From Moringa oleifera (lineage: Eukaryota > Streptophyta > Magnoliopsida > Brassicales > Moringaceae): a DNA stretch of 64,000 nt. How positions within the stretch are numbered: position 1 is the stretch's first letter; each line of letters begins with the position of its first letter. This document shows, piece by piece, positions 26,801-49,337 of the stretch. Below the pieces are notes generated by a model. It did no database searches. It worked only from the letters and a program-made list of their open reading frames with translations, and had not been told where the DNA came from. The translations under genes and the position numbers were made by a program. Location of the stretch: positions 331,001 through 395,000 of the forward strand of contig JAJFZO010000234.1 of NCBI GenBank assembly GCA_021397835.1, given 5' to 3'.

Positions 26801-27970
26801 TTGGTGGAATAGTCACGTTATGTATAATATCTTCACTCTCAATAATTATAGATAAGTTTATATAACATAGAAACGCCGGATGCCTATGACGTGTACGTGT
26901 AGGATGAGCCAAATCCTCATTGAATTTTACTTTTCCATTAGAAGGAGCTCGAACATGTTCTGCATTACCCCCTGCAAATACTCTACCAGTATGAAAAGTT
27001 CTTAATGTTAGTTAAGTCTCTGGTTCTCCAATAGATTGACCCGCAATAATACCTACAGCTTTTTCCAATTCAACCAGGTCACTGTAAGTATGACTCCGAC
27101 CATAACATAATCGATAGATCCAAGATGTACAAGTAAAAAGGGTTCGAATAGATATTGATTGTGTTCGAAAGGTTATGAATCGATTGAGAAGTCCAATTCC
27201 AATATCTTGATTTCGAATGGCGATACATCACGGGCCCAGATATATATCATCTGCTAATACATGGCCAATTAATCCTTTTTTGAGGACTCACAGAAATCCC
27301 TCTGATGGTGCCACAATCTGTTCTACATACAACAATATGTTAAACCGCTTCAACAAGTCTACGCGTAAGATATCCAGTATTTGATGTTCGTACAGCGATA
27401 TCCATAGCACTCTGTAGCAAGAAATGATATATTCTATTAAAGATAATCCTTCACGTAAGTTACTGTGAATAGGTAAATCAATCATTTGTCCTTGGGGTCT
27501 GACATTAATCCTCTCATACCTACTAATTGGTGTGCTTAAGATGCATTTCCTTGAGTTCCTGAGAAAGACATTATATGGACTTGATTGAAAGAGTCACCTT
27601 AAAATTAGGATTCATTTCTTGTCGTAAATATTCACTTGTAGCATACCATATCTCAATGGATTGGTATAATTTTTCTACTGCGTGTACTTTCCCATAATGA
27701 TGATGTTTTTTTCAAAATCAAACCTTGTTGTTCAGCATCTTGGACTAACCATCCCTTGGAAGGCATCATTAAAAGATCATCAATCCCTACTAAAATGGAT
27801 GTAACAATGGCTTGCTGGAAACCTAGAGTTTTTACTTGATCTAGGATGTGTGATGTATATGCCATTCCGAAGTGATCTATTAATCTCCTAATAAGTCATT
27901 TAATGGCAGTTCCATCTACGACTTTATTGTGAAATAATAGATTGGCTCGTTCTGCCATAAATGCCTCCAT
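23844..27970 (-). pseudogene. rpoC2: rpoC2 (plastid RNA polymerase beta''), left copy
   Basis: RpoC2 is the beta'' subunit of the plastid-encoded polymerase, corresponding to the C-terminal half of bacterial beta'. It starts MEAFMAERANL at 27,970 and ends SFIGFDDS plus stop at 23,844: 4.13 kb, near full length. Readable segments include 27,653-27,865 ([18 protein letters not shown]), 27,288-27,485 ([15 protein letters not shown]), 26,451-26,753 ([14 protein letters not shown]) and 23,844-24,104. Between these are many stops and indels. Only the first part survives in the right arm. Confidence 0.94.
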
Positions 27971-28141
27971 ATTCAGTTAAGTAGGATTAGATAATGAGTT
28001 TGAGTTAATGATTGGAAAACTTTCTTTTCTCGATCTTGATTCACGTAGAATTTTAGGTCAAGAATTGTGGTCCTAGTTAAATCGGAGAGACCTACATTCA
28101 CACTGGTGTCATAGAATTACTTAGCTTAGATACCATATGAT

Positions 28142-30937
<2,796 letters not shown>

Positions 30938-30963
30938 AGAAGAAAAGTTTTGATTCATTTCGA

Positions 30964-34119
<3,156 letters not shown>

Positions 34120-35174
34120 TTTTTTTAATTTCCCATTTATCAAAAAATCCCATGTCTCATTCTTTATCAAATCATATGAATATGATTCGATCTAGTAATA
34201 ATGGAATTTATATTCTATTTACTAAATCACATGAAATTTTACCCAACTCTCTATATATATGTAATATATGAAATACATAGACATGGAGGAACAAAGATTA
34301 TACTCAAATTAAAATTTATAACAGAAAGATACCAATGGAAAAGAATTGATAAATGCCACTTAAACTCATGGAGTCTTGTATAAAATATCAAAAAAAATAA
34401 TTCAATTTCTACCATTATTATGATATTACATATTCTAATCCGATGGGATACCAGAAAAATAAATGTATTCATGATTTAATCTGTTTGCAAAGATAAAGAC
34501 ATAATAATCAGAAACAATAAATATAAAGTTGATTTTTCTAGCACTTGGCTTTTTCGTGTATTTCATTGTTCAAAAAATGATTAGTAGAGAAGAGAAATCT
34601 TTTTACCTATTCTATTTTTTTCATAGAATTTTTAGAATGTCATTGAAATGCGTAAGAAAACTTGTACTTCTTTTTTTGTAAAAATAAAATGTGTAAATAT
34701 ATACGTCTCTCTTTCATCCTTTATTGCATTACAGTTCTATTCGGGACAGCACCTGCCATGCTCTATCGAGAATTTTATTTTTTTTTCAATATATTCAATG
34801 CAAAATTGAAGCATGATAATTTCTTAGGTATCCTGTATAGTTAAAATACCCCATTAGATAGCTTTAGTTATATACCAACTTATGCTTTTGGGTTTACATA
34901 TACTCATAATTGCCGTTATAATTGAAATTGAGAAGGATTTTTTAATTTTTATTGAAAATTGAAAAAAATCAATACTGATTAGTTGTATATATACTTGGAT
35001 TTTCTTATATCATTAGGGAAAGATAATTTGAAATTCAAACCCGAGAATGGTTCATAAATTTACAGTTAATAGTTAATGGTTCCAATTTGTCCTGAATTTT
35101 GGCTTTTGTGACTGAAAATCTACATTTTGTTTTTCTAATAGAATGAAAGATTTTCATTTAATTTGTATCGTTTT
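34120..35174. other. rpoB-trnC spacer, left arm
   Basis: About 1.06 kb of AT-rich plastid spacer with no gene. Small open frames here are chance. Mirrored at 39,953-41,032. Confidence 0.85.
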
Positions 35175-35245
35175 GGAAAAATGGCCGAGCGGTAAGGCGA
35201 GGGACTGCAAATCCATTTTTCCTAGTTCAAATCTGAGTGTCGTCT
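35175..35245 (+). tRNA. trnC-GCA: trnC-GCA, left copy, degenerate acceptor
   Basis: Seventy-one bases matching trnC-GCA with the GCA anticodon kept. The 5' acceptor strand GGCGGCA has become GGAAAAA and no longer pairs properly with the 3' end. In plastid order between rpoB and petN. Confidence 0.92.
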
Positions 35246-35957
35246 GATCAACAAAAGACTCCAAATCTCGAATTTTCTTTTTTTGTTTTACTGATATAAC
35301 TCGCCTATTTTTCCCCAGCAAAAGCAAGTGTGGGAAAAAGACTCTTGACACTTTTTTGATTCTAAACCTACGGAGGTTCGTTAAAGTGTTGTAAATTCTT
35401 GCGTCTAGGATTCAAGGAAAGCTTAGAGTAGTGGAAAGTGGAACGGAATTGGTAAATCTTGATATGATAGCCTTTCCACTACTAATATAGTATCTACTGA
35501 CTTAGTCTTGAATTAGATTGGATAGCCAGAGGGGGAATATAACTAATAGTTGTGTAAAGGATGGAAGAAACTTTGTATACAGACTTATGAGAGTCTCAGA
35601 GTGCTCGGGCATTCAATCAATATTAGATTAGATGGATAATTGACTTTTACTTAATAAAGAGCAACAAAAAAAAAAGGGCAAACGAATAAGTCTTATTATT
35701 TCTACATGTTAATAACATAACTTTGATACTTCCAAAAGTCTTACTACGTAGGTAGTTTGCTTTTCCTTCATCTTTACTGATTCTACTATAAATCATATAA
35801 AAACTTGTTATAAGTGGATTTTTTGGAGTATTTCATCAATAGTGTTGGGTCAGAATCGCTATTTTTGTTTTTACTTTGCACTGGCGATTTCACTATTATG
35901 AGTAAACAATAATGGAATAATTTCTTCATATTCATAGAAATAGGGGACATAATTCAC
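35246..35957. other. trnC-petN spacer, left arm
   Basis: About 710 bases of plastid spacer with no gene; mirrored at 39,195-39,881. Confidence 0.85.
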
Positions 35958-36047
35958 ATGGATGTAGTAAGTCTTCCTTGGGCTGCTTTAATGGTTGTCT
36001 TTACGTTTTCCTTTTCACTCGTAGTATGGAGAAGAAATGGACTCTAG
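35958..36047 (+). pseudogene. petN: petN (cytochrome b6f subunit VIII), frame still open
   Basis: PetN is a 29-residue single-helix subunit of the cytochrome b6f complex. Here ATG at 35,958 to TAG at 36,047 is 90 bases, the exact native length, with no stop. The product would begin [18 protein letters not shown] and end WRRNGL, against native WGRSGL. Substitutions (A to P at residue 7, G to R and S to N near the end) and the pseudogene surroundings argue that it survives by chance because it is so short. Too short for most ORF lists. Confidence 0.93.
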
Positions 36048-37237
36048 AGGTACTACTAATTGAGTTAAGAAATCAAATTGTATCAATTGTTTTTTAGATT
36101 CTTCTACAAAGCCTTTTTTACTATTAAATTTAATTCTTTTTTTAATGAATTAAATTTAAAATTAAAAAACGTTTTCGTTTCTAAATTTTATGTATTAAAT
36201 TCTAATGGAGTAATGTATTCTATGAATAATATATATGAATATTACCTTTTCTTTTCAATCAAAATCAAATAAATATTTCAATAATTCCCATGTTCATATT
36301 ACAAAGGTACGTAAAAGAGATTTCGAAAGAACGTAAAAGGGATACAGATGGTAGGATTTGATGAGCTGGCTCTTACCAGAGTGATATATGGACATTGAGG
36401 GGCAACGGACCCCTTTTTATTTTACTTTTTATTTATTTGTTTTTATTCCCTTATTTACTGTTTAAACAAAGATAAAAAAGTGGTTCTTGTATTTAAAAAA
36501 AAAAAGATCTTACCTTGGTTGAGTCACATATTGCGCACTTACTACCTGTTTATTAGTTTATAAATGTGATTTATGCTATGTTTTACTGACTCATTTTATA
36601 TTTTTATATCAGAGCTTAAAGGTTAAAGCGAGGTACCCCTTTTCCAAATCCGAAGAAATTACCATCGAACTCCTTGGATTTGGATCATCATTTAACTGCT
36701 CAATCAATTAGAATACTAAAATTAAATTACTTGATTTGATTTCTATTAAGATATGTGATATCTCGGCCATTGGCCATTAATTTGATTCTTTTGATAAATG
36801 TTGGGATTCATATTGAAAACAATTAGAAATTTAGGAATTAGAAAATTATAAGAGTACAACTTGCCTTTCAATTATTTCAGATTGATTGGAATCAACCAAC
36901 CAAAGCAAATCAAATAGACCAAGCAAAGAAATGAAATCGAAATACTATATACATTACATATAATATTTAATTGATATCGCCATCTATGAAAATAGAGATA
37001 CATAATCTATGAAGATAGATATTGTAGCTTGCTCTATATTAAGATATTAAACTTGTATCTTTATACGTTAAAACTTTATACATTATAATAACAATAATAG
37101 ATAGTATGATAGAAAGAAATAGATGAATCTTTCTTTCTACCATACTATCTGGCCTCATAGAAGATAGTGGATTTTAGTTTCATTTAAGACGTGAAATTAA
37201 AATCCATTTTGGCATTGATAGTCAAGTTTCACTCAAA
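36048..37237. other. petN-psbM spacer, left arm
   Basis: About 1.19 kb of AT-rich plastid spacer with no gene. The mirrored spacer at 37,914-39,105 has nearly identical length. Confidence 0.87.
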
Positions 37238-37342
37238 TTAATCACTTTCACTAACCATTTTTACATAAATTATAAGTAAAAAAGTAGTAGGAACGAGAAT
37301 CAAAAGTGTAGTAGCAATAAATGTGAGAATATTTACTTCTAT
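37238..37342 (-). pseudogene. psbM: psbM (photosystem II M), left copy, start codon lost
   Basis: PsbM is a small single-helix subunit at the photosystem II dimer interface. The reading from 37,342 to the TAA at 37,238 is 105 bases, the native 34 codons plus stop. It stays open ([16 protein letters not shown], ending in VSESD), but the first codon is ATA instead of ATG, a G-to-A change. It faces petN on the other strand as in plastomes. The axis of the inverted duplication lies about 260 bases upstream. Confidence 0.92.
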
Positions 37343-37492
37343 AATTTCATCCTTTCATTTTTTTTTCGTAATACCTTGAGATTTAATCCCATAGAGATGA
37401 TAAATCTTTTGCTTGAAAATTCAATGGGATGAATTATATTTCGATGATATCGAATTGGATTAATATCATGGATAACAATATTTGAGCTATCG

Positions 37493-37598
37493 AATCGATT
37501 CATCGTCGAGAATTGAATAGTATAACATAGGAAGATCTTTTATATCAAATCGATTCATCGTCAAGAATTAAATAGTATAACATAGGAAGATCTTTTAT
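37493..37598 (+). repeat. 55-base tandem duplication beside the palindrome axis
   Basis: Two units with a period of 55 bases, beginning AATCGATTCATCGTC at 37,493 and 37,548, differ by a few bases. The right arm has one unit only (37,608 to about 37,660). It accounts for most of the coordinate offset between the arms. Confidence 0.88.
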
Positions 37599-37607
37599 TC
37601 CTTGTGG
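37599..37607. other. Axis (9-base spacer) of the inverted duplication
   Basis: AGGAAGATCTTTTAT to the left and ATAAAAGATCTTCCT to the right are perfect reverse complements separated by TCCTTGTGG. The identity then extends outward, with point differences, for kilobases. Confidence 0.95.
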
Positions 37608-37810
37608 ATAAAAGATCTTCCTATGTTATACTATTCAATTCTCGATGATGAATCGATTTAATAACTCAAGTATTATTATTCATGATATTGATCCAATTCG
37701 ATATCATCGAAATATAATTCATCCCATTGAATTTTCAAGCGAAAGATTTATCATCTCTATGGGATTAAATCTCGAGTTATTGCGAAGAAAAAAAACAAAA
37801 GGATGAAATT

Positions 37811-37913
37811 ATGGAAGTATATATTCTCACATTTATTGCTACTACAGTTTTAATTCTCGTTCCTATTGCTTTTTTACTTAAATTTACGTAAAAACGGTCA
37901 GTCAAAGTGATTC
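37811..37913 (+). pseudogene. psbM: psbM, right copy, 3' frameshift
   Basis: ATG at 37,811 starts [19 protein letters not shown] small deletion after FLL (CTTATAATT reads CTTAAATT) shifts the frame to a stop after KFT. The native stop position reads TCA. It shares A-to-T replacements at residues 7 and 12 with the left copy. Confidence 0.9.
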
Positions 37914-39105
37914 ATTTGAATGAAACTTGACTATCAATGATAAAAAAGATTACAATTTCGCATCTTAAATGAAACTAGAATCCCTTGTCTTTTGTGAGGC
38001 CAAATAGTATGGTAGAAAGAAAGATTCATCTATTTCTTTCTATCATACTATCTATTACTATCTATTATTGCTATTGTAATGTATAAAGTTTTAATGTATA
38101 AAGATACAAGTTTAATATCTTAATATAGAGCAAGCTACAATATCTATCTTCATAGATTATGTATCTTTATTTTCATAGATGGTGATATCAATTAAATATT
38201 ATATGTAATGTACATAGTATTTTAATTTCATTTCTTTGCTTGATCTATTTGATTTGCTTTGAGTTGATTGATTCCTATCAATTTGAAATAATCGAAAGGT
38301 AAGTCGTATTCTTATTATTTTCTAAATTTCTAATTGTTTTCAATATGAATCCTGGCATCTATCAAAAGAATCAAATTAATGGCCAATGGCCGAGATATCG
38401 CATATTTTAATAAAATAAAATCAAGTAATTTAATTTTAGCATTCTAATTGATTGAGCAGTTGACAGATGATCCAAATCCAAGGAGTTCAATGGTAACTTC
38501 TTCAAATTCAGAAAAGGGGTGCCCCGCTTTAACCTTTGAGCCCTAATATAAAAATATAAAATAAGTCAATAAAACATAGCATAAATCATATTTCTAAACT
38601 AATAAAACAAGCAGTAAGTGCACAATATGTGACTCAACCAAGGTAAGATCTTTTTTTTTTTTTTTGAATACAAGAACCACTTTTTTATCTTTGTTTGAAT
38701 AGTAAAGAGGGGAATAAGAACAAATACATAAAAAAGGGTCTGTTGCCCCTCTTTGTCCATATATCACTCTAGTAAGAGCCGGTTCATCAAATCCTACCAT
38801 CCGTATCCCTTTTACATGCTTTCAAATCCGTTTTACGTACTTTCAAAATATGAACATGGGAATTATTGAAATGTTTATTTGATTTTGATTGAAAAGAAAA
38901 GGTAATATTCATATATATTATTCATAGAATACATTACTCCACTAGAATCTAATATAATAGAATTTAGAAACGAAAACATTTTTTTTTCATTTCTAAATTT
39001 AATTCATTAAAAAAATGAATTAAATTTAATAGTAAAAAAGGCTTTACAGAACAATCTAGAAAACAATTGATACAATTTGATTCCTTAACTCGATTAGTAA
39101 TACCT
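37914..39105. other. psbM-petN spacer, right arm
   Basis: Mirror of 36,048-37,237, AT-rich, no gene. Confidence 0.87.
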
Positions 39106-39194
39106 CTAGAGTCCATTTCTTCCCCATACTGCAAGTGAAACGGAAAATGTAAAGACTACCATTAAAGCAGCCAAGCGAGACTTACTATATCCAT
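39106..39194 (-). pseudogene. petN: petN, right copy, frameshifted
   Basis: ATG complement at 39,192-39,194, stop at 39,106-39,108; 89 bases against 90. One G is missing from the TGGGCTG run after MDIVSLAW, which destroys the rest of the frame. Native residues are otherwise kept better than in the left copy near the N-terminus. Confidence 0.92.
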
Positions 39195-39881
39195 GTGAAT
39201 TATGTCCCTTATTTCTATGAATATGAAGAAATAATTCCATTATTGTTCACTAATAATAGTGAAATCACTGGTGCAGAGTCAAAAAAAAAAATTGTAATTC
39301 TGACCTAACACTATTGATAAAATATTCCAAAAAATCCGCTTATAACAAGTTCTTATATGATTTATAGTGGAATCAATAACACGTAGTAAGACTTTTGGAA
39401 GTATCAAAGGAATGTTATTAACATGTAAAAATAATAAGACTTATTCTTTTGCCCTTTATTTTTGTTACGTTTCATTAAAGTAAAAATCAAGTATCCATCT
39501 AATCTAATATTGATTGAATGCTTGAGCACTCCGAGACTCTTATGAGTCTGCATACAATGTTTCTTCCATCTTTTACATAACTATTAATTAGATTCCCCCT
39601 CTGGCTATCTAATCTAATTCAAGACTTAGTTAGTAGATACTACATTAGTAGTGGAAAGGCAATCATATCATGATTTACCGATTCCCTTCCACTTTTCACT
39701 ACTTTAAGCTTTCCTTGAATCCTAGATGCAAGAATTTACAACACTTTAGAGAACCTTTATACGTTTAGAATCAAAAAGGTATCAAGAGTCTTTTTCCCAT
39801 GCTTGCTTTTACTGGGGAAAATTAGGCGAGTTATAGTAGCAACACAAAAAAGAATAAGGGATTTGGAGTTTTTTGTTGATC
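39195..39881. other. petN-trnC spacer, right arm
   Basis: Mirror of 35,246-35,957. No gene. Confidence 0.85.
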
Positions 39882-39952
39882 AGGCGACACTTGAATTTGA
39901 ATTGGGGAAAAAGGATTTGTAGTCTCCTGCCTTACTGCTCAACCATGCTGCC
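39882..39952 (-). tRNA. trnC-GCA: trnC-GCA, right copy, anticodon changed
   Basis: Seventy-one bases on the minus strand. The acceptor stem is better kept than in the left copy, but the anticodon GCA has become ACA by G-to-A. Confidence 0.91.
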
Positions 39953-41032
39953 AAAACGATACAGACTAGATGAAAATCTTCCCTTCTATTAAAAAAACAA
40001 AATGTGGATTTTCAGTTACAATAACCAAAATTCAAGACAAATTGGAACTACTAACTATTGATTGTAAATTTATGAACCATTCTTGGATTTGAATTTCAAA
40101 TTGTCTTTCCCTAGTGATATAAAAAAATCCAAATAGATATATAACTAATCAATATTGATTTTTTTTTCAATTTTCAATAAAAATTAAAAAATCTTGTAAG
40201 ACATATAATTTCAATTATAACAGCAATTATGAGTATATGTAAACCCAAGAGCATAAGTTGGTACATAACTGTAGCTATCTAATGGGGTATTTTATCTATA
40301 TAGGATATCTATATGAAATTATCAAGAAATTATCATGCTTCAATTTTGCATTGAATAGATTGAAGAGAAAATGGAATTTTTGATAGAGCACGGTGTGTGC
40401 TGTCCTAAATAAAACTGTAATGCAATAAAGGACAAAAGAGAGACATATATATTTGCGCATTTTATTTTAATAAAAAAATACAAGGTTTCTTATGCACTTC
40501 AATGATATTCTAAAAATTCTACGAAAAGAAATAGAATAGGCAAAAAGATTTCTCTTCTCTGCGAATTAGTTTTTGAACAATGGAATATACGAAAAAGCCA
40601 AGTGCTAGAAAAATCAACTTTATATTTATTGTTTCTGATTATTATGTCCTTATCTTTGCAAACTAATCAAATCATGAATGCATTTATTTTTTTGGTATCC
40701 AATCGGAATGGAATATGTAATATCATAATAATAGTAGAAATTGAATTACTTTTTTTTTTTTACATATTCTATACAAAACTCTATGAGTCTAAGTGGCAAT
40801 TTTCAATTCTTTTCCATTTGTATCTTTCTGTTATAAATTCCAACTTGAGTATAATCTTTATTCCTCCATTCCAACATATTTTATACATTACATATATATA
40901 TGGAGTTGGGTGGAATTTCATGTGATTTAGTAAGCAGAATATGAATTTCATTATTGCTAGATCGAATCATATTCATATGATTCGATAAAGAATGAGAAAT
41001 GGGATTTTTTGATAAATGAAAAATTAAAAAAA
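39953..41032. other. trnC-rpoB spacer, right arm
   Basis: Mirror of 34,120-35,174. The 107-codon open frame at 40,602-40,925 lies wholly in this AT-rich spacer and resembles no plastid protein. Confidence 0.83.
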
Positions 41033-44103
<3,071 letters not shown>

Positions 44104-44129
44104 TCGAAATGAATCAAAATTTTTCTTCT

Positions 44130-46964
44130 ATGATCGATCGGTATAAACATCAATAGCTCTGAATTGGATCAGTTTCTCCTCGATAAATAAGTGCTTGGGT
44201 GATTAAATTCCTACCTAATGGAGAGATAGTTGGAAAGGTGACAAAACCCCTATACTTTTCATTACAAAACCAATAAGCTAGAAAAAAGATGGATTATTTT
44301 TTGAAAAAATTTTTGGGCCTATAAAGAGTAGAATTTGCGCTTATGGAAATTATTAACTGATCGGAGATGAACAAGAAGACCCAAAATTTTGTGAACAATG
44401 TGGAGTTGAATTTGTTGATTCTCAGATACAAAGATATCAAATGGGATACATAAAACTAGCATGCGCAGTAACCTATGTATGGTATTTGAAACATCTTCCT
44501 AGCTATATTGTGAATATTTTAGATAAACCCCTTAAAAAATTAGAAGGCCTAGTATACTACAATGTGTGATTTGATCGAAATTATTATTTTACATATTACG
44601 AATGATAAACTGTCATCCCATTCAATCGAATTGGGATGCCTTAGATCTGACATGTCTCTTTGGAGGAGTAACATGAAGCTCAGAGTTATGGATGTATTCA
44701 ATACTCCCTCAAAAAAGAGGAATGGTCTATGGTCGATTTAATAAAAAATAAATAGGAATTTCTAGTTATACCTCGTGAAAAAAGACTTCTTGTTTTTTTG
44801 TGGAATTAACCATTCCTCTTACTTTTAGAAAAGAATGCAATTTTTTTTATGTTCAAATAAACAAATATGTCATTGTCACAGGAGTCTATACATCGCATAT
44901 AGGCTTTAAAGACATCGTGGCATAACCGTTAAGGTGACGCAGGACCTAAACGATCAAATGGGATGATTTATAGACAAGTAAATCTCATATGAATTGTAAG
45001 GCATTCCTTTCATTTAAAGGGATTCGGCATTTGAAGGGAAGTAGACTACTTAAGAATTTTACATTTCATTTCTGGCGTAATTTATAATTGAATAATGTAT
45101 TCAAAAAATAAAAAAAATGAATTGAATCAATGAAATGTTGCTTGGTCTTCACTGGGAACTTGAGTAAGGAGTCAATTTTTTAGGGTTTTCTAGAATTTAA
45201 TTTAAAAGCGAGATCCCCTTCCTTTATCTTTATTTGATATTGGTATAACTACTTGAGCCAGATGAGAGGAAAGTCTCATGTTCGATTTTGAATGGGGGGA
45301 GGAGATAAAATAGGATCCTATCCTAATTTTTCTTTTGCTAGGCCCATAACTAAAAAACTTACATTCTTACAACTACGATGTTCGTTTGAATATGAAATCT
45401 AATCCTGAAAATGCAGCATCCAGCTTTTTGTTTTTTACTACCCAAGGTTTCAATACTTTTCAAAATTGAGAAATTTCTACCAAGGCAGGTGCTATTCAAG
45501 AACAATTAGTCGATGTAGATTTGCAAATTGTTATAGATTATTCGTTGGTAGAATGGAAAGAATTAGGAGAAAAAGTTCCCATAGGGAATGAATGCGAAGA
45601 TCGAAATATCGGAAAAAGAAAGGATTTTTTAGTTAAACACATAAAATTAGCTAAGCATTTTATTCAAACAAATATAGAACCAGAATAGATGGTTTATGTC
45701 TCTTACTAGTTCTTCCTCCTGAGTTGAGACCAGTCATTCAGATAGATGGGGGTAAACTAATGAGTTTAGATATTAATGAACTCTATAGAAGAGTTATCAA
45801 TCGAAACAATACTTTTACCGATCTATTAACAATAAGTAGATCTACGCTAGGAGAATTAGTAATGTGTCAAGAAAAATTGGTACAAGAAGCCATGGATACA
45901 TTTCTTGATAATGGAATCCGTGGACAACTAATGAGGGATGGCCATAACAAGGTTTATAAGTTGTTTTCAGATGTAATTGAAGGCAAAGAGGGAAGATTTT
46001 GTGAGATTCTGCTTGGCAAACGGGTCGATTATCCGGGTCGTTCCGTCATTGTCGTTGGACCTTCACTTTCATTATATCATTGTGCCTTTACTTTCATTAC
46101 ATCGTTGGGGATTGCCTCGCAAAATAGAAATAGAGCTTTTCCAAACATTTGTCATTCGTGGTCTAATTAGACAACATCTTTTTTTGAACATAGGAGTTGC
46201 TAAGCCTAAAATTCGGGAAAATGGCCAATTGTGTGGGAGATACTTCAAGAAGTTATGTGAGGGCATCTTATATTGCTGAATAAAACGTCTATCTGCATAG
46301 AATAGGCATACAGGCATTCCAACCCATTTTAGTGGAAAGACGTGCTATTTGTTTACATACATTAGTTCGTAAAAGCATTCCATGTAGACTTTAATATGGA
46401 TTAAATGGCTATTCATGTGCCTTTATCTTTAGAGGCTTAAGCGAAGGCTCATTTACTTATGTTTTCTCATATGAATCTCTTGTCTCTAGCTATTAGGGAT
46501 CCCATTTTGGTACCGACTCAAGATATGATTATGGGGCTCTATGTATTAATGAGCGAGACTCATCGAGGTATTTGTGCAAATAGGTATAATCCATGTAATC
46601 GAAAAAACTATAGAAATGAAAGAATTAACAATAATAACTATAACTATACAAAAGAACCTTTTTTTTGTAATTCCTATATGCAATCGGAGCTTGTCGACAA
46701 AAAAAAATCCATTTAAATAGTCCTTTGTGGCTTTGGTGGCAACTAGATCAACGCGTTATTGCTTTAAGAGAAGTTCCCATTGAAGGTCACTATGAATCTT
46801 TGAGTATCTATCATGAGATTTATGGACACTATCTAATAGTAAGAAGTATAAAAAATGAAATTCTTTGTATATACATTCTAACCGATGTTGGTCATATTTC
46901 TCTTTATCGAGAAATCGAAGCAACCATACAAGGTTTTTGTCGAACCTACTCATATAACACCTAA
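44130..46964 (+). pseudogene. rpoC1: rpoC1, right copy
   Basis: Exon 1 is 44,130-44,563 (MIDRYKH to LVYYN), the intron 44,564-45,326, and exon 2 from about 45,327 to the TAA at 46,962-46,964 (ending SYNT). The catalytic NADFDGDQM region reads VDFNMD followed by a stop near 46,390-46,405, so the metal-binding site is lost, unlike the left copy. Open parts are 45,724-46,170 ([20 protein letters not shown]), 46,459-46,716 and 46,725-46,964. Confidence 0.94.
44564..45326 (+). other. rpoC1 group II intron relic, right arm
   Basis: Begins GTGTGATTTG and has a well-kept domain V at 45,255-45,290 (GAGCCAGATGAGAGGAAAG). No gene inside. Confidence 0.87.
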
Positions 46965-47134
46965 TCATATGGTATCTAAGCTAAATAATTCTATGACATC
47001 GGTGTGAATGCAGGTCTCACCGATTCAACCAGGACTATAGTTCATGTCCTAAAATTCTACGCGAATCAACATCAAGAAAAGGAAGTTTTCCAATCATTGA
47101 CTCAAACTCATTGTTGAATCCTACTCAACCAAAT

Positions 47135-47402
47135 ATAAAGGTACTTATGGCAAAAAAGGCCAATCTATTATTTCACAATAAGGTCATAGATGGAACTGCC
47201 ATTAAACAACTTATTAGAAGATTAATAGATCACTTCGAAATGGCATATACATCACACATCCTGGATCAAGTAAAGACTTTTGGTTTCCAGCAAGCCACTG
47301 CCACTACTATATCTAGCTACTGGATAAAACATGTACGAGCTCCTTCTAATGGAAAAATAAAATTCAATGAGGATTTGGTTCATCTTATATGTACACGTTA
47401 AG
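47135..47402 (+). pseudogene. rpoC2: rpoC2, right copy, N-terminal fragment only
   Basis: The start codon is ATA in place of ATG (47,135), then [19 protein letters not shown] follows. After GFQQATATT the text jumps near 47,320 to [19 protein letters not shown] (here KHVRAPSNG), skipping about 0.83 kb. At about 47,402 it joins the end of atpI. The remaining 3 kb or so of the gene is absent. Confidence 0.92.
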
Positions 47403-47475
47403 TGGCATTCAAGCTCCTATTTTTGCAACTTTAGCTGCGGGTTATATAGGCAAATCTATGGAAGGTCATCATTGA
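47403..47475 (+). pseudogene. atpI: atpI, right copy, C-terminal 24 codons
   Basis: Reads [19 protein letters not shown] then EGHH and TGA at 47,473-47,475, matching the atpI C-terminus. Upstream atpI and rps2 are deleted. Confidence 0.92.
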
Positions 47476-48851
<1,376 letters not shown>

Positions 48852-49337
48852 TCCTATAAGTATGAAAAATCATGTATTTTTTTCTTATTTTATGGACAAG
48901 GACCTGCACCTTGCTTTTTTGAATTACATCAAGATTTCACTCCCATGATTATTTATTCGTTATGACAATAATCCATGGGAAGGACTAATTTGAGGATGAG
49001 GAATTAGCACACCACCAACTTGCTTTCTTCCTTCCTCTTTCTTTTTCTTAGTCCAAGGGAAACCTTTTTTTTACGGAGGGTTGCAAAACAAAACAGAGGT
49101 ATTTTGAAATTTACAAGAGACTTGGTCCCAAATTCTAACTAAGTTCTAATAAGTATTATCATTATTGACAATTTTTAATAAAAAAACATTTCTAAATAGA
49201 ATAGATTTTTGACTCTGTTTAGAAATAGGCACCAAAAATAGGTAAATTGAATTTAATTATTTAATTTATATTAAATTATTAAATAAATTATTAAATATAA
49301 AATTATAAAATATAAAAATATATAGAATAGAAATAGA
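48852..49337. other. atpH-atpF spacer, right arm, to its end
   Basis: Mirror of roughly 20,110-20,592. It stops matching the left arm at about 49,338, just after an AGAATAGAAATAG stretch. Confidence 0.83.

Larger units (their letters stand above)
37343..37810. other. psbM upstream sequence meeting its mirror image
   Basis: Both halves are the psbM flank in opposite orientations, converging on the axis at 37,603. No gene. The next plastid gene expected beyond psbM, trnD, is absent. Confidence 0.9.

Noticed and set aside
37000..38200. Assembly artefact causing the palindrome
   Set aside because: The arms differ by many substitutions, indels and a one-sided tandem duplication; an artefact would give identical arms.
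40602..40925. 107-codon open frame
   Set aside because: It lies in the AT-rich trnC-rpoB spacer; the mirrored sequence in the left arm does not keep it in frame. Chance.
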